Shown here piece after piece: positions 22,317 to 30,178 of a stretch of DNA of 64,000 bases. Below the pieces are notes generated by a model that worked only from the letters and a program-made list of their open reading frames with translations, was not told the DNA's origin and ran no database searches. The DNA lies in NCBI RefSeq assembly GCF_034353875.1, contig NZ_CP133784.1:4120501-4184500 (forward strand). Direction: 5' to 3'. Both the position numbers and the translations under genes were made by a program. Position 1 is the stretch's first letter, and each line of letters opens with the position of its first letter. The DNA comes from Pseudomonas sp. MH9.2 (lineage in GTDB: Bacteria > Pseudomonadota > Gammaproteobacteria > Pseudomonadales > Pseudomonadaceae).

Positions 22317-24839
22317 ATGACGCAAGTCACGGTGAAAGAACTGGCCACAGTGGTCGACACACCGGTAGAGCGCCTGTTACAGCAGATGCGTGAGGCAGGT
22401 TTGCCGCACACCGCCGCCGAACAAGTTGTGACCGACATAGAGAAACAAGCCCTGTTGACGCATTTGAAAAGCGGTCACAAGGCCAAAGTGGAAGAGCCGC
22501 GCAAGATCACTTTGCAGCGCAAAACCACAAGCACACTTCGCGTTGCTGGCAGCAAAAGCATCAGCGTTGAAGTGCGCAAGAAGAAAGTTTTCGTACAGCG
22601 CAGCCCGGAAGAAATCGAAGCCGAGCGTAAACGCGAAGTGGACGAACGTCGTGCGGTAGAAAATGCTGCACGTCAAAAGGCTGAAGAAGAATCCAAGCGT
22701 CGCGCCGAAGAACAAGCGCGTAGCCAGCCTGCTCCTGCGCAATCGAACGGTACTGAAGCTGTTGCCGCGCCTGTTGCTGTTGCCGAACCTGTGCGTCAAG
22801 CACCGGTTTCGGCTGCTGCACCGGCTGCCGATGCCCGCAAGAAAGACGAACAGCGTCGCCCGGACAAACCGCGCAGCGATGACAACAATCGTCGTAGCGG
22901 CGGTGGTGGTGATGGCGATCGCAAGAACGCTCCGCACCGTGCTTCCGTTAAAGAGAAAGCACCAGCGCCACGTGTTGCACCTCGTACTACCGACGAAGAA
23001 AGCGACAGCTTCCGTCGTGGTGGTCGCGGCAAGGCCAAGCTGAAAAAGCGTAACGCTCACGGTTTCCAGAGCCCTACCGGGCCGGTCATTCGCGACGTTG
23101 CCATCGGCGAGACCATCACTGTCGGCGAGTTGTCCGCACAGATGTCGGTCAAAGCGGCTGAAGTGATCAAGTTCATGTTCAAGATGGGCACCCCGGTGAC
23201 CATCAATCAGGTACTGGATCAGGAAACTGCCCAGTTGATCGCCGAAGAGTTGGGCCACAAGGTCAAACTGGTCAGCGACAACGCCCTGGAAGATTCTCTG
23301 GCCGAATCGCTGAAGTTCGAAGGTGAGACGTTCGCCCGTGCACCGGTTGTGACCGTAATGGGCCACGTTGACCACGGTAAAACCTCGCTGCTCGACTATA
23401 TTCGTCGTGCCAAGGTTGCAGCTGGCGAAGCCGGCGGCATCACCCAGCACATCGGTGCGTACCACGTTGAAACTGATCGTGGCATGGTCACCTTCCTCGA
23501 CACCCCAGGCCACGCTGCGTTTACCGCAATGCGTGCTCGTGGTGCCAAGGCGACCGACATCGTGATTCTGGTTGTTGCTGCGGACGACGGCGTGATGCCG
23601 CAGACCATTGAAGCTGTTCAGCATGCCAAGGCCGCCGGTGTTCCGCTGGTCGTAGCAGTGAACAAAATCGACAAGCCAGGTGCTGATCTCGATCGCATCA
23701 GAAGCGAATTGTCTGTCCAAGGTGTTACTTCCGAAGAGTGGGGCGGCGAGACTCCGTTCGTACTCGTCTCTGCGAAAGTAGGTACTGGCGTTGACGAACT
23801 GCTCGAAGCGGTCCTGTTGCAAGCCGAAGTACTGGAACTGAAAGCGACCCCGTCCGCTCCTGGTCGTGGTGTCGTGGTTGAATCGCGTCTCGACAAAGGT
23901 CGTGGTCCGGTTGCAACCGTTCTGGTTCAAGACGGTACGCTGCGTCAAGGCGACATGGTATTGGTTGGCTCGAACTTCGGCCGTATCCGCGCCATGCTCG
24001 ACGAGAACGGCAAGCCAGTTAAAGAAGCAGGTCCTTCGATTCCGGTCGAAATCCTGGGTCTTGATGGCACACCGGACGCTGGCGACGAGCTGAGCGTACT
24101 GACTGACGAGAAGAAAGCGCGCGAAGTCGCTCTGTTCCGTCAAGGCAAGTTCCGCGAAGTCAAACTGGCTCGCGCTCATGCCGGCAAGCTTGAAAACATC
24201 TTCGAGAACATGGGCCAGGAAGAGAAGAAGACGCTTAATATCGTCCTCAAATCTGACGTTCGTGGTTCGTTGGAAGCTCTGCAGGGCGCCCTTGGCGGTC
24301 TGGGTAACGACGAAGTGCAAGTGCGCGTAGTCGGCGGCGGTGTCGGTGGTATCACCGAAAGCGACGCTAACTTGGCACTGGCTTCCAACGCTGTACTGTT
24401 CGGCTTCAACGTGCGTGCCGATGCTGGCGCTCGCAGGATTGTCGAGCAGGAAGGTCTGGATATGCGTTACTACAACGTGATCTACGACATCATCGAAGAC
24501 GTCAAGAAAGCCCTTACCGGTATGCTTGGCAGCGACGTTCGGGAGAACATCCTGGGTATCGCCGAAGTCCGTGACGTATTCCGTTCGCCGAAGTTTGGTG
24601 CGATTGCTGGCTGTATGGTTCTGGAAGGTGTGGTTCACCGCAACCGTCCGATCCGTGTACTGCGCGAAGACATCGTTATTTTCGAAGGCGAACTCGAGTC
24701 CCTGCGCCGCTTCAAGGACGACATGTCCGAAGTGCGTGCCGGCATGGAATGCGGTATCGGCGTCAAGAGCTACAACGACGTCAAAGCCGGTGACAAGATC
24801 GAAGTGTTCGAGAAAGTCCAAGTGGCTCGCAGCCTCTAA
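22317..24839 (+). CDS. infB: Translation initiation factor IF-2
   Basis: The 840-residue GTPase delivers fMet-tRNA to the ribosome, linking it to the tRNA-fMet gene nearby. An IF2_N domain (residues ~1-52) is followed by a long Arg/Glu/Lys/Ala-rich linker (~90-240) and a second N-terminal domain. The GTPase has G1 GHVDHGKT at 349-356, G3 DTPGH and G4 NKID. The beta-barrel and C1/C2 domains complete the protein. GAGGAGAG precedes the ATG. Confidence 0.98.
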   Translation: MTQVTVKELATVVDTPVERLLQQMREAGLPHTAAEQVVTDIEKQALLTHLKSGHKAKVEEPRKITLQRKTTSTLRVAGSKSISVEVRKKKVFVQRSPEEIEAERKREVDERRAVENAARQKAEEESKRRAEEQARSQPAPAQSNGTEAVAAPVAVAEPVRQAPVSAAAPAADARKKDEQRRPDKPRSDDNNRRSGGGGDGDRKNAPHRASVKEKAPAPRVAPRTTDEESDSFRRGGRGKAKLKKRNAHGFQSPTGPVIRDVAIGETITVGELSAQMSVKAAEVIKFMFKMGTPVTINQVLDQETAQLIAEELGHKVKLVSDNALEDSLAESLKFEGETFARAPVVTVMGHVDHGKTSLLDYIRRAKVAAGEAGGITQHIGAYHVETDRGMVTFLDTPGHAAFTAMRARGAKATDIVILVVAADDGVMPQTIEAVQHAKAAGVPLVVAVNKIDKPGADLDRIRSELSVQGVTSEEWGGETPFVLVSAKVGTGVDELLEAVLLQAEVLELKATPSAPGRGVVVESRLDKGRGPVATVLVQDGTLRQGDMVLVGSNFGRIRAMLDENGKPVKEAGPSIPVEILGLDGTPDAGDELSVLTDEKKAREVALFRQGKFREVKLARAHAGKLENIFENMGQEEKKTLNIVLKSDVRGSLEALQGALGGLGNDEVQVRVVGGGVGGITESDANLALASNAVLFGFNVRADAGARRIVEQEGLDMRYYNVIYDIIEDVKKALTGMLGSDVRENILGIAEVRDVFRSPKFGAIAGCMVLEGVVHRNRPIRVLREDIVIFEGELESLRRFKDDMSEVRAGMECGIGVKSYNDVKAGDKIEVFEKVQVARSL

Positions 24840-24853
24840 GTCGCGAGTTGTAA

Positions 24854-24949
24854 GAGCCATGACGGGTCGTCGCATGCAAATGCGCTGCGATCCGTCATGG
24901 GCTCTAAACGCAACGCCCGGTCCGACATTTTGTCAGGCCGGGCGTTTGC
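24854..24949 (+). other. Two consecutive hairpins in the infB-rbfA gap
   Basis: The first is AGAGCC-ATGACGG pairing with CCGTCAT-GGGCTCT (~24854-24906) with one bulge. The second is AACGCCCGG (24912-24920) pairing with CCGGGCGTT (24938-24946), with an inner CGACA/TGTC helix. Only a short T run (TTTG) follows. They may be a partial terminator or an mRNA processing site within the operon. Confidence 0.55.
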
Positions 24950-24999
24950 CGCTTTCAGACCGTACGGGTTTCGCCCCGGGTCAGTGACAGGTAGTAGAC

Positions 25000-25446
25000 A
25001 TGGCAAAAGAATATAGCCGTACCCAACGCATTGGCGATCAGATGCAGCGCGAGCTGGCACAGCTGATCCGCCGCGAAATCAAAGACCCGCGCGTCGGCCT
25101 GGTCACCATCACGGCTGTCGATGTCAGCCGTGACGTTGGTCATGCGAAGATTTTCATGACCGTGATGGGTCAGGACAGTGCTGAAGAAATAGCCCAGACC
25201 ATCAAGGTTCTCAACGCTGCGGCAGGTTTTCTGCGCATGCAACTGGCTCGCGAGATGAAATTGCGCAGCGTTCCACAGTTGCATTTCCATTACGACGAAA
25301 GCGTCGTGCGTGGCGCTCATCTTTCTGCATTGATCGAACGTGCTGTGGCTGAAGATGGCCATCACCCGGAAAATGTGCAGGCAGAAGACGCTACCCAGGA
25401 AAACTCCCTGGCAGAAAGCGACAAGCCAGAAAGCAACAAGGAGTAA
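25000..25446 (+). CDS. rbfA: Ribosome-binding factor A
   Basis: The 148-residue protein has one KH-like RbfA domain ([18 protein letters not shown], then [17 protein letters not shown] and [15 protein letters not shown]) and helps mature the 5' end of 16S rRNA. A Glu/Asp/Asn-rich tail of about 25 residues extends beyond the domain, making it longer than the ~130-residue homologue I know from P. aeruginosa. Its stop overlaps the first base of an ATG for truB. Confidence 0.96.
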   Translation: MAKEYSRTQRIGDQMQRELAQLIRREIKDPRVGLVTITAVDVSRDVGHAKIFMTVMGQDSAEEIAQTIKVLNAAAGFLRMQLAREMKLRSVPQLHFHYDESVVRGAHLSALIERAVAEDGHHPENVQAEDATQENSLAESDKPESNKE

Positions 25447-25451
25447 TGCGG

Positions 25452-26369
25452 GTGGCGCAGGTCAAACGTATACGCCGTAACGTCAGCGGGATCATCCTGC
25501 TCGACAAACCGCTGGGCTTCACGTCCAACGCAGCCTTGCAGAAAGTGCGTTGGTTGCTCAATGCGGAAAAGGCCGGGCATACCGGCAGCCTCGATCCGCT
25601 CGCGACGGGCGTATTACCGTTGTGTTTTGGCGAAGCGACAAAGTTTTCCCAATACTTGCTTGATTCGGACAAAGCGTACGAAACCAAGATGCAATTGGGT
25701 AAAACCACCACCACGGCAGACGCTGAAGGTGATGTTTTACAAATTCGTCCCGTGACCGTTGGTCGTGCCGATATCGAAGCGGTTTTACCGTTTTTTCGCG
25801 GTGAAATCAGTCAGATACCGCCGATGTACTCAGCGCTCAAGCGCGATGGTCAACCCCTGTACAAGCTGGCCCGAGCAGGGGAAGTGGTGGAGCGCGAACC
25901 GCGTTCTGTTACTATCACGCGCCTGGAATTGCTGGAATGCGACGTCGATACTGCACGTCTTGCAGTGGACTGCACCAAAGGCACCTATATCCGTACCCTC
26001 GTGGAAGATATCGGTGAAAAGCTTCGGTGTGGCGCCTATGTCGCAGAGTTGCGTCGTACGCAGGCCGGACCTTTCAGCCTGGCTCAGACGGTTACGCTGG
26101 AAGAGTTGGAGCAGGTACACGCCGAGGGTGGTAACGAAGCGGTTGATCGCTTCCTGATGCCTTCGGACAGCGGTTTGCTGGATTGGCCGCTGCTGCAGTT
26201 CTCGGAACACAGTTCGTTTTACTGGCTGCATGGTCAGCCCGTAAGAGCACCGGACGCGCCACAATTTGGCATGGTTCGCGTGCAAGATCATGAAGGTCGC
26301 TTCATCGGAATCGGTGAAGTGAGTGAAGACGGGCGGATCGCGCCGCGTCGATTGATTCGGTCAGAATGA
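25452..26369 (+). CDS. truB: tRNA pseudouridine-55 synthase TruB
   Basis: The 305-residue enzyme makes pseudouridine 55 in the T loop of tRNAs. The catalytic Asp lies in [16 protein letters not shown], and [15 protein letters not shown] and the C-terminal PUA-like region are present. Two starts are possible: an ATG at 25446 overlapping the rbfA stop, and the GTG at 25452. I prefer the GTG because AAGGAG (25438-25443) is then 8 nt away, and because the family starts at (M/V)AQVKR. Confidence 0.95.
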   Translation: MAQVKRIRRNVSGIILLDKPLGFTSNAALQKVRWLLNAEKAGHTGSLDPLATGVLPLCFGEATKFSQYLLDSDKAYETKMQLGKTTTTADAEGDVLQIRPVTVGRADIEAVLPFFRGEISQIPPMYSALKRDGQPLYKLARAGEVVEREPRSVTITRLELLECDVDTARLAVDCTKGTYIRTLVEDIGEKLRCGAYVAELRRTQAGPFSLAQTVTLEELEQVHAEGGNEAVDRFLMPSDSGLLDWPLLQFSEHSSFYWLHGQPVRAPDAPQFGMVRVQDHEGRFIGIGEVSEDGRIAPRRLIRSE

Positions 26370-26387
26370 CCGGACGAGGGTGGCTGT

Positions 26388-26443
26388 CAATGGGCACGGT
26401 CACATCTCATTTAAAAATACGAGGATTTGTCCTCGGCCCATTG
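26388..26443 (+). promoter_or_regulatory. Structured rpsO leader, candidate S15 autoregulatory element
   Basis: CAATGGGC (26388-26395) pairs perfectly with GCCCATTG (26436-26443) and encloses a second perfect helix, CGAGGA-TTTG-TCCTCG (26420-26435), stacked directly on its 3' side. No T tract follows, so it is not a terminator. It ends 44 nt before the rpsO ATG. S15 represses its own mRNA through leader structures in several bacteria; the link here is inferred from position. Confidence 0.5.
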
Positions 26444-26487
26444 AAACTGTCTCTCTGGAGCGGTTTCTCGAATAAAGGATTGCCCAC

Positions 26488-26757
26488 ATGGCACTCAGCG
26501 TAGAAGAAAAAGCTCAGATCGTAGCCGACTACCAGCAAGCTGTTGGTGATACTGGTTCGCCAGAAGTGCAAGTTGCACTGCTGACCACTAACATCAACAA
26601 ACTGCAAGGCCACTTCAAGGCCAACGGTAAAGATCACCACTCACGTCGTGGTCTGATCCGTATGGTAAACCAGCGTCGCAAGCTGCTGGATTACCTTAAA
26701 GGTAAGGACGTTAGCCGTTACAGCGCCCTGATCGCTCGTCTGGGTCTGCGTCGCTAA
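26488..26757 (+). CDS. rpsO: 30S ribosomal protein S15
   Basis: The 89-residue protein matches S15 throughout ([54 protein letters not shown]). It binds the central domain of 16S rRNA. AAAGGA precedes the ATG. It is followed by the rpsO-pnp hairpin and pnp, as in enterobacteria. Confidence 0.98.
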   Translation: MALSVEEKAQIVADYQQAVGDTGSPEVQVALLTTNINKLQGHFKANGKDHHSRRGLIRMVNQRRKLLDYLKGKDVSRYSALIARLGLRR

Positions 26758-26787
26758 TAACGACGTTGCTAGAGGTTGGTTGTTTGT

Positions 26788-26819
26788 CACGGCTCATCGG
26801 GTTTACCTGATGGGTCGTG
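26788..26819 (+). other. rpsO-pnp intercistronic hairpin
   Basis: A 14-bp stem (26788-26801 with 26806-26819, three G-U pairs as RNA) with a TTTA loop lies 31 nt after rpsO. There is no T tract. In E. coli the pnp leader forms a long hairpin cut by RNase III that lets PNPase control its own mRNA; this element has the position and shape for the same role. Confidence 0.6.
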
Positions 26820-26932
26820 GCAGGCTCCCAGCCTCAAGTTTTATCTGGACGGTCGATGGGTCCGATCCCTGTCACTGCCCAAGAATTCGCAAGAAACCAG
26901 TTCCCCAAGAGCCACAAAGAAGGTAGGAAACC

Positions 26933-29038
26933 GTGAACCCGGTCATCAAGAAATTCCAATTCGGTCAATCGACCGTCACCCTCGAGACAGGCCGTATCGC
27001 CCGTCAAGCTTCCGGCGCAGTATTGGTCACCGTTGACGACGACGTCAGCGTGTTAGTGACTGTGGTCGGTGCCAAGCACGCTGACGCAGGCAAAGGCTTC
27101 TTCCCACTTTCCGTTCACTACCAGGAAAAAACCTACGCTGCGGGCAAAATTCCCGGCGGTTTCTTCAAGCGTGAAGGCCGTCCTTCCGAGAAAGAAACCC
27201 TGACTTCGCGTCTGATCGACCGTCCGATCCGTCCGTTGTTTCCAGAAGGTTTCATGAACGAAGTGCAGGTTGTCTGCACCGTTTTGTCCACCAGCAAAAA
27301 GACTGATCCAGACGTCGCTGCCATGATCGGCACCTCGGCTGCACTGGCGATCTCCGGTATTCCTTTCGACGGCCCTATCGGTGCTGCGCGCGTTGCTTTC
27401 CACGAAAGCACCGGCTACCTGCTGAACCCGAACTACGAACAACTCAAGGCTTCGAGCCTGGACATGGTTGTAGCCGGTACCTCGGAAGCGGTATTGATGG
27501 TTGAATCGGAAGCTAAAGAGCTGACCGAAGACCAGATGCTGGGCGCTGTACTGTTCGCCCATGACGAATTCCAGGTTGTTATCCAGGCCATCAAAGAACT
27601 GGCTGCCGAAGCTGCCAAGCCGACGTGGGACTGGAAAGCACAACCAGAAAACACCGCACTGCTGAGCGCGATTCGCGCTGAGTTCGGCGATGCGATTTCC
27701 CAGGCTTACACCATCACCGTCAAGCACGAGCGTTATGCCCGTCTGGGTGAGTTGCGTGACCAGATCGTTGCCAAGCTTTCCGGCGAAGAAGGTCAACCGA
27801 CTTCCAGCGAAGTCAAAGCTGCTTTCGGCGAAATCGAATACCGCACCGTGCGCGAGAACATCGTTAACGGCAAGCCGCGTATCGATGGTCGTGATACCCG
27901 CACTGTACGTCCGCTGAACATCGAAGTCGGCGTTCTGCCGAAGACTCACGGTTCGGCATTGTTCACCCGTGGCGAAACCCAGGCTCTGGTTGTAGCGACT
28001 CTGGGTACCGCACGTGATGCACAGTTGCTCGATACCCTCGAAGGCGAGCGCAAAGACCCGTTCATGCTGCACTACAACTTCCCTCCGTTCTCGGTGGGCG
28101 AGTGTGGTCGTATGGGCGGTGCTGGTCGTCGCGAAATCGGTCACGGCCGTCTGGCTCGTCGCAGCATACAAGCCATGCTGCCTGCTGCTGACGTGTTCCC
28201 GTACACCATTCGTGTGGTATCGGAAATCACCGAGTCCAACGGTTCCAGCTCCATGGCTTCGGTCTGCGGTGCTTCCCTGGCATTGATGGACGCGGGTGTG
28301 CCGATGAAGGCACCCGTAGCCGGTATTGCCATGGGTCTGGTTAAAGAAGGCGAGAAGTTCGCCATCCTGACCGACATCCTGGGTGACGAAGATCACTTGG
28401 GCGACATGGACTTCAAAGTAGCCGGTACCGCCAAAGGTGTTACCGCGCTGCAGATGGACATCAAGATCAAAGGCATCACCGAAGAAATCATGGAGATCGC
28501 TCTGGGCCAAGCCCTGGAAGCTCGCCTGAACATCCTCGGTCAGATGAACAAGATCATTGGTCAGTCGCGTACCGAACTGTCGGAAAATGCTCCGACCATG
28601 ATCGCGATGAAAATCGACACCGACAAAATCCGTGATGTCATCGGTAAAGGCGGCGCGACGATCCGTGCGATCTGTGAAGAGACCAAGGCTTCGATCGACA
28701 TCGAAGACGACGGCACCATCAAGATCTTTGGCGAAACCAAGGAAGCGGCTGAAGCAGCACGTCAGCGCGTTCTGGGCATCACCGCTGAAGCCGAGATCGG
28801 CAAGATCTACATCGGTAAGGTTGAGCGTATTGTCGACTTCGGCGCATTCGTTAACATCCTGCCTGGCAAAGACGGCCTGGTTCACATTTCCATGTTGAGC
28901 GATGCTCGCGTTGAGAAAGTGACTGACATCTTGCAAGAAGGTCAGGAAGTTGAAGTTCTGGTGCTGGACGTGGACAACCGCGGCCGCATCAAACTGTCGA
29001 TCAAAGACGTTGCAGCAGCAAAAGCATCGGGCGTGTAA
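26933..29038 (+). CDS. pnp: Polynucleotide phosphorylase
   Basis: The 701-residue phosphorolytic 3'-5' exoribonuclease has two RNase PH domains ([37 protein letters not shown]), a KH domain ([18 protein letters not shown]) and a C-terminal S1 domain ([26 protein letters not shown]). It is part of the RNA degradosome. The start is a GTG at 26933 with GGTAGGA upstream. It ends the operon at a strong terminator. Confidence 0.98.
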   Translation: MNPVIKKFQFGQSTVTLETGRIARQASGAVLVTVDDDVSVLVTVVGAKHADAGKGFFPLSVHYQEKTYAAGKIPGGFFKREGRPSEKETLTSRLIDRPIRPLFPEGFMNEVQVVCTVLSTSKKTDPDVAAMIGTSAALAISGIPFDGPIGAARVAFHESTGYLLNPNYEQLKASSLDMVVAGTSEAVLMVESEAKELTEDQMLGAVLFAHDEFQVVIQAIKELAAEAAKPTWDWKAQPENTALLSAIRAEFGDAISQAYTITVKHERYARLGELRDQIVAKLSGEEGQPTSSEVKAAFGEIEYRTVRENIVNGKPRIDGRDTRTVRPLNIEVGVLPKTHGSALFTRGETQALVVATLGTARDAQLLDTLEGERKDPFMLHYNFPPFSVGECGRMGGAGRREIGHGRLARRSIQAMLPAADVFPYTIRVVSEITESNGSSSMASVCGASLALMDAGVPMKAPVAGIAMGLVKEGEKFAILTDILGDEDHLGDMDFKVAGTAKGVTALQMDIKIKGITEEIMEIALGQALEARLNILGQMNKIIGQSRTELSENAPTMIAMKIDTDKIRDVIGKGGATIRAICEETKASIDIEDDGTIKIFGETKEAAEAARQRVLGITAEAEIGKIYIGKVERIVDFGAFVNILPGKDGLVHISMLSDARVEKVTDILQEGQEVEVLVLDVDNRGRIKLSIKDVAAAKASGV

Positions 29039-29060
29039 TTAGCCTGATTGCCATACGCTG

Positions 29061-29089
29061 AAAAAAGGACCCTTCGGGGTCCTTTTTTT
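29061..29089 (+). terminator. Terminator of the pnp operon
   Basis: A6-GGACCC, a UUCG tetraloop and GGGTCC-T7 (29061-29089). The UUCG loop and long flanking A/T tracts make this a textbook intrinsic terminator that can work in both directions. Confidence 0.95.
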
Positions 29090-29136
29090 ATGAGCGCTTT
29101 TAAGCGCTTAGCTTATATAGGTAGCCAATCCTTTCG

Positions 29137-29193
29137 CCCTGCACTACATGCATCTTGCATGCAGTGCAGGGTGATGAACGTGCAATCTGCACG
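29137..29193 (+). promoter_or_regulatory. Two phased TGCA-N3-TGCA palindromes, candidate activator sites
   Basis: The first palindrome has 16-bp arms (29137-29152 and 29156-29171) with one mismatch and a TCT centre. The second is CGTGCA-ATC-TGCACG (29179-29193). Both share the core TGCA-N3-TGCA and their centres are 32 bp apart, close to three helical turns. They lie about 100-130 bp upstream of the start expected from the sigma-54 promoter, where enhancer-binding proteins bind. Confidence 0.6.
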
Positions 29194-29256
29194 ACAGCCA
29201 ATTTTCGAGCATAAGATAACCTATTGTTTTATAACGTAATTATATTCAATCAGAGG

Positions 29257-29272
29257 TTGGCACAGCGCTTGC
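29257..29272 (+). promoter_or_regulatory. Sigma-54 (RpoN) promoter of the BON-domain gene
   Basis: TTGGCAC (29257-29263), five bases and TTGC (29269-29272) match the -24/-12 consensus TGGCAC-N5-TTGC fully. Transcription would begin near 29284, about 55 nt before the start codon. Confidence 0.88.
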
Positions 29273-29338
29273 GATATACCCTGTAACCCTGCCGCCAGTG
29301 ATGCTGGAGCAGATTTTAGAAAAACAGGAGTGACTCGT

Positions 29339-29695
29339 ATGAATATGAATAAGTTCGCTATTGCCGCTGCTGCTGCCACTGCACTGACCTTTACCATGGT
29401 CAACGCGGCATTTGCTCAACAAACCACTCAAGCACCGATGGTTGTTGCTGCTGGCGAAATGACCAAAGCTACAGAGGCAACCTCTGATACCTGGATCACC
29501 ACCAAAGTTAAGGCCGATCTGGTCACTGAAAAAGGCATTCCTGGTACTGACATCAAGGTAGAGACCAACAAAGGCGTGGTTTCCCTGTCATCGACCGTCA
29601 CATTGACCTCCGCTCAGAAAAAACTGGCTGTCGACATCGCCAAAAAAATCAAAGGCGTTCAAGCCGTTTCGGCTGATGGCCTGAAATCCGAGTAA
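29339..29695 (+). CDS. Periplasmic BON-domain protein
   Basis: The 118-residue product has a signal peptide (MNMNKFAIAAAAATALTF, likely cut after NAAFA at ~26) and one BON domain (residues ~50-118: TWITTKVKADLVTEKGI, then IKVETNKGVVSLSSTVT). BON domains are thought to bind membranes and occur in OsmY-like envelope-stress proteins; the exact role is unknown. The ATG at 29339 has AGGAG 8 nt upstream, whereas the GTG at 29330 overlaps that site. Transcription appears sigma-54 dependent. An equivalent gene follows pnp in P. aeruginosa. Confidence 0.9.
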   Translation: MNMNKFAIAAAAATALTFTMVNAAFAQQTTQAPMVVAAGEMTKATEATSDTWITTKVKADLVTEKGIPGTDIKVETNKGVVSLSSTVTLTSAQKKLAVDIAKKIKGVQAVSADGLKSE

Positions 29696-29804
29696 CGTTT
29701 CACTCTCTCGCGATGATCATTGATAAGGAGCGCGCTGATAACGTTGGACGGTATCGGCTGGTTCGTTAAAGGTTCATGCGAAAGACCATAAGGATGTGGT
29801 CATT

Positions 29805-29838
29805 ACAGGCCCCTGCGTTCGCGCCGGGGCCTGTTCTA
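29805..29838 (+). terminator. Terminator after the BON gene
   Basis: ACAGGCCCC (29805-29813) and GGGGCCTGT (29826-29834) form a perfect 9-bp stem, followed by TCTATT. It lies between the convergent BON and DUF2845 genes. Confidence 0.75.
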
Positions 29839-29881
29839 TTGTGGGGATGGGGGAATTGAAGGATAAGCCCCGGCGCGGCCG

Positions 29882-30175
29882 TCAGCTACCGCGCTTACTG
29901 TCTATGCGCAGTAGCCGGCCGCCTTCGAAACGCAAGTATTGATACATTCCGCTATTGGGCCCGTAGATCCACTCATCAATCTGGACTTCTTCGCGTCTAT
30001 TCACGCTGCGCTTATAGCCAATGATATTTCGGGCAATAGGTTCACCGCATTTCTGCAGTACCTCAAACTCCCGATCACCCACGCTGATCAACTGACTGCC
30101 GCAACGCAAGGTATCTGCTTGTGCCTGGCCTGCGAGACAAGCGACTACCAAAAGCACTAAACCGGCTGTTCGCAT
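29882..30175 (-). CDS. Secreted DUF2845 protein
   Basis: The 97-residue product begins with a signal peptide (LVLLVVACLAGQAQA, cut near residue 20) and continues DTLRCGSQLISVGDREFEVLQKCGEP, the usual DUF2845 pattern with two conserved cysteines. The end is a WIYGPNSGMYQYLRFEGGRLLRI strand. The function is unknown; it is probably a small periplasmic protein. It starts 3 bp after the DUF748 gene stop, so the two form an operon. Confidence 0.85.
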   Translation of the reverse strand: MRTAGLVLLVVACLAGQAQADTLRCGSQLISVGDREFEVLQKCGEPIARNIIGYKRSVNRREEVQIDEWIYGPNSGMYQYLRFEGGRLLRIDSKRGS

Positions 30176-30178
30176 GGA

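Noticed and set aside
22377..24875. Long minus-strand open frame (832 codons) opposite infB
   Set aside because: Antisense shadow of infB with low-complexity Phe/Thr/Arg composition and no domain. The same reasoning removes the long frames opposite carA, carB and pnp.
25446..25451. ATG at 25446 as the truB start
   Set aside because: It would be only 2 nt from AAGGAG. The GTG two codons later has ideal spacing and the family N terminus.
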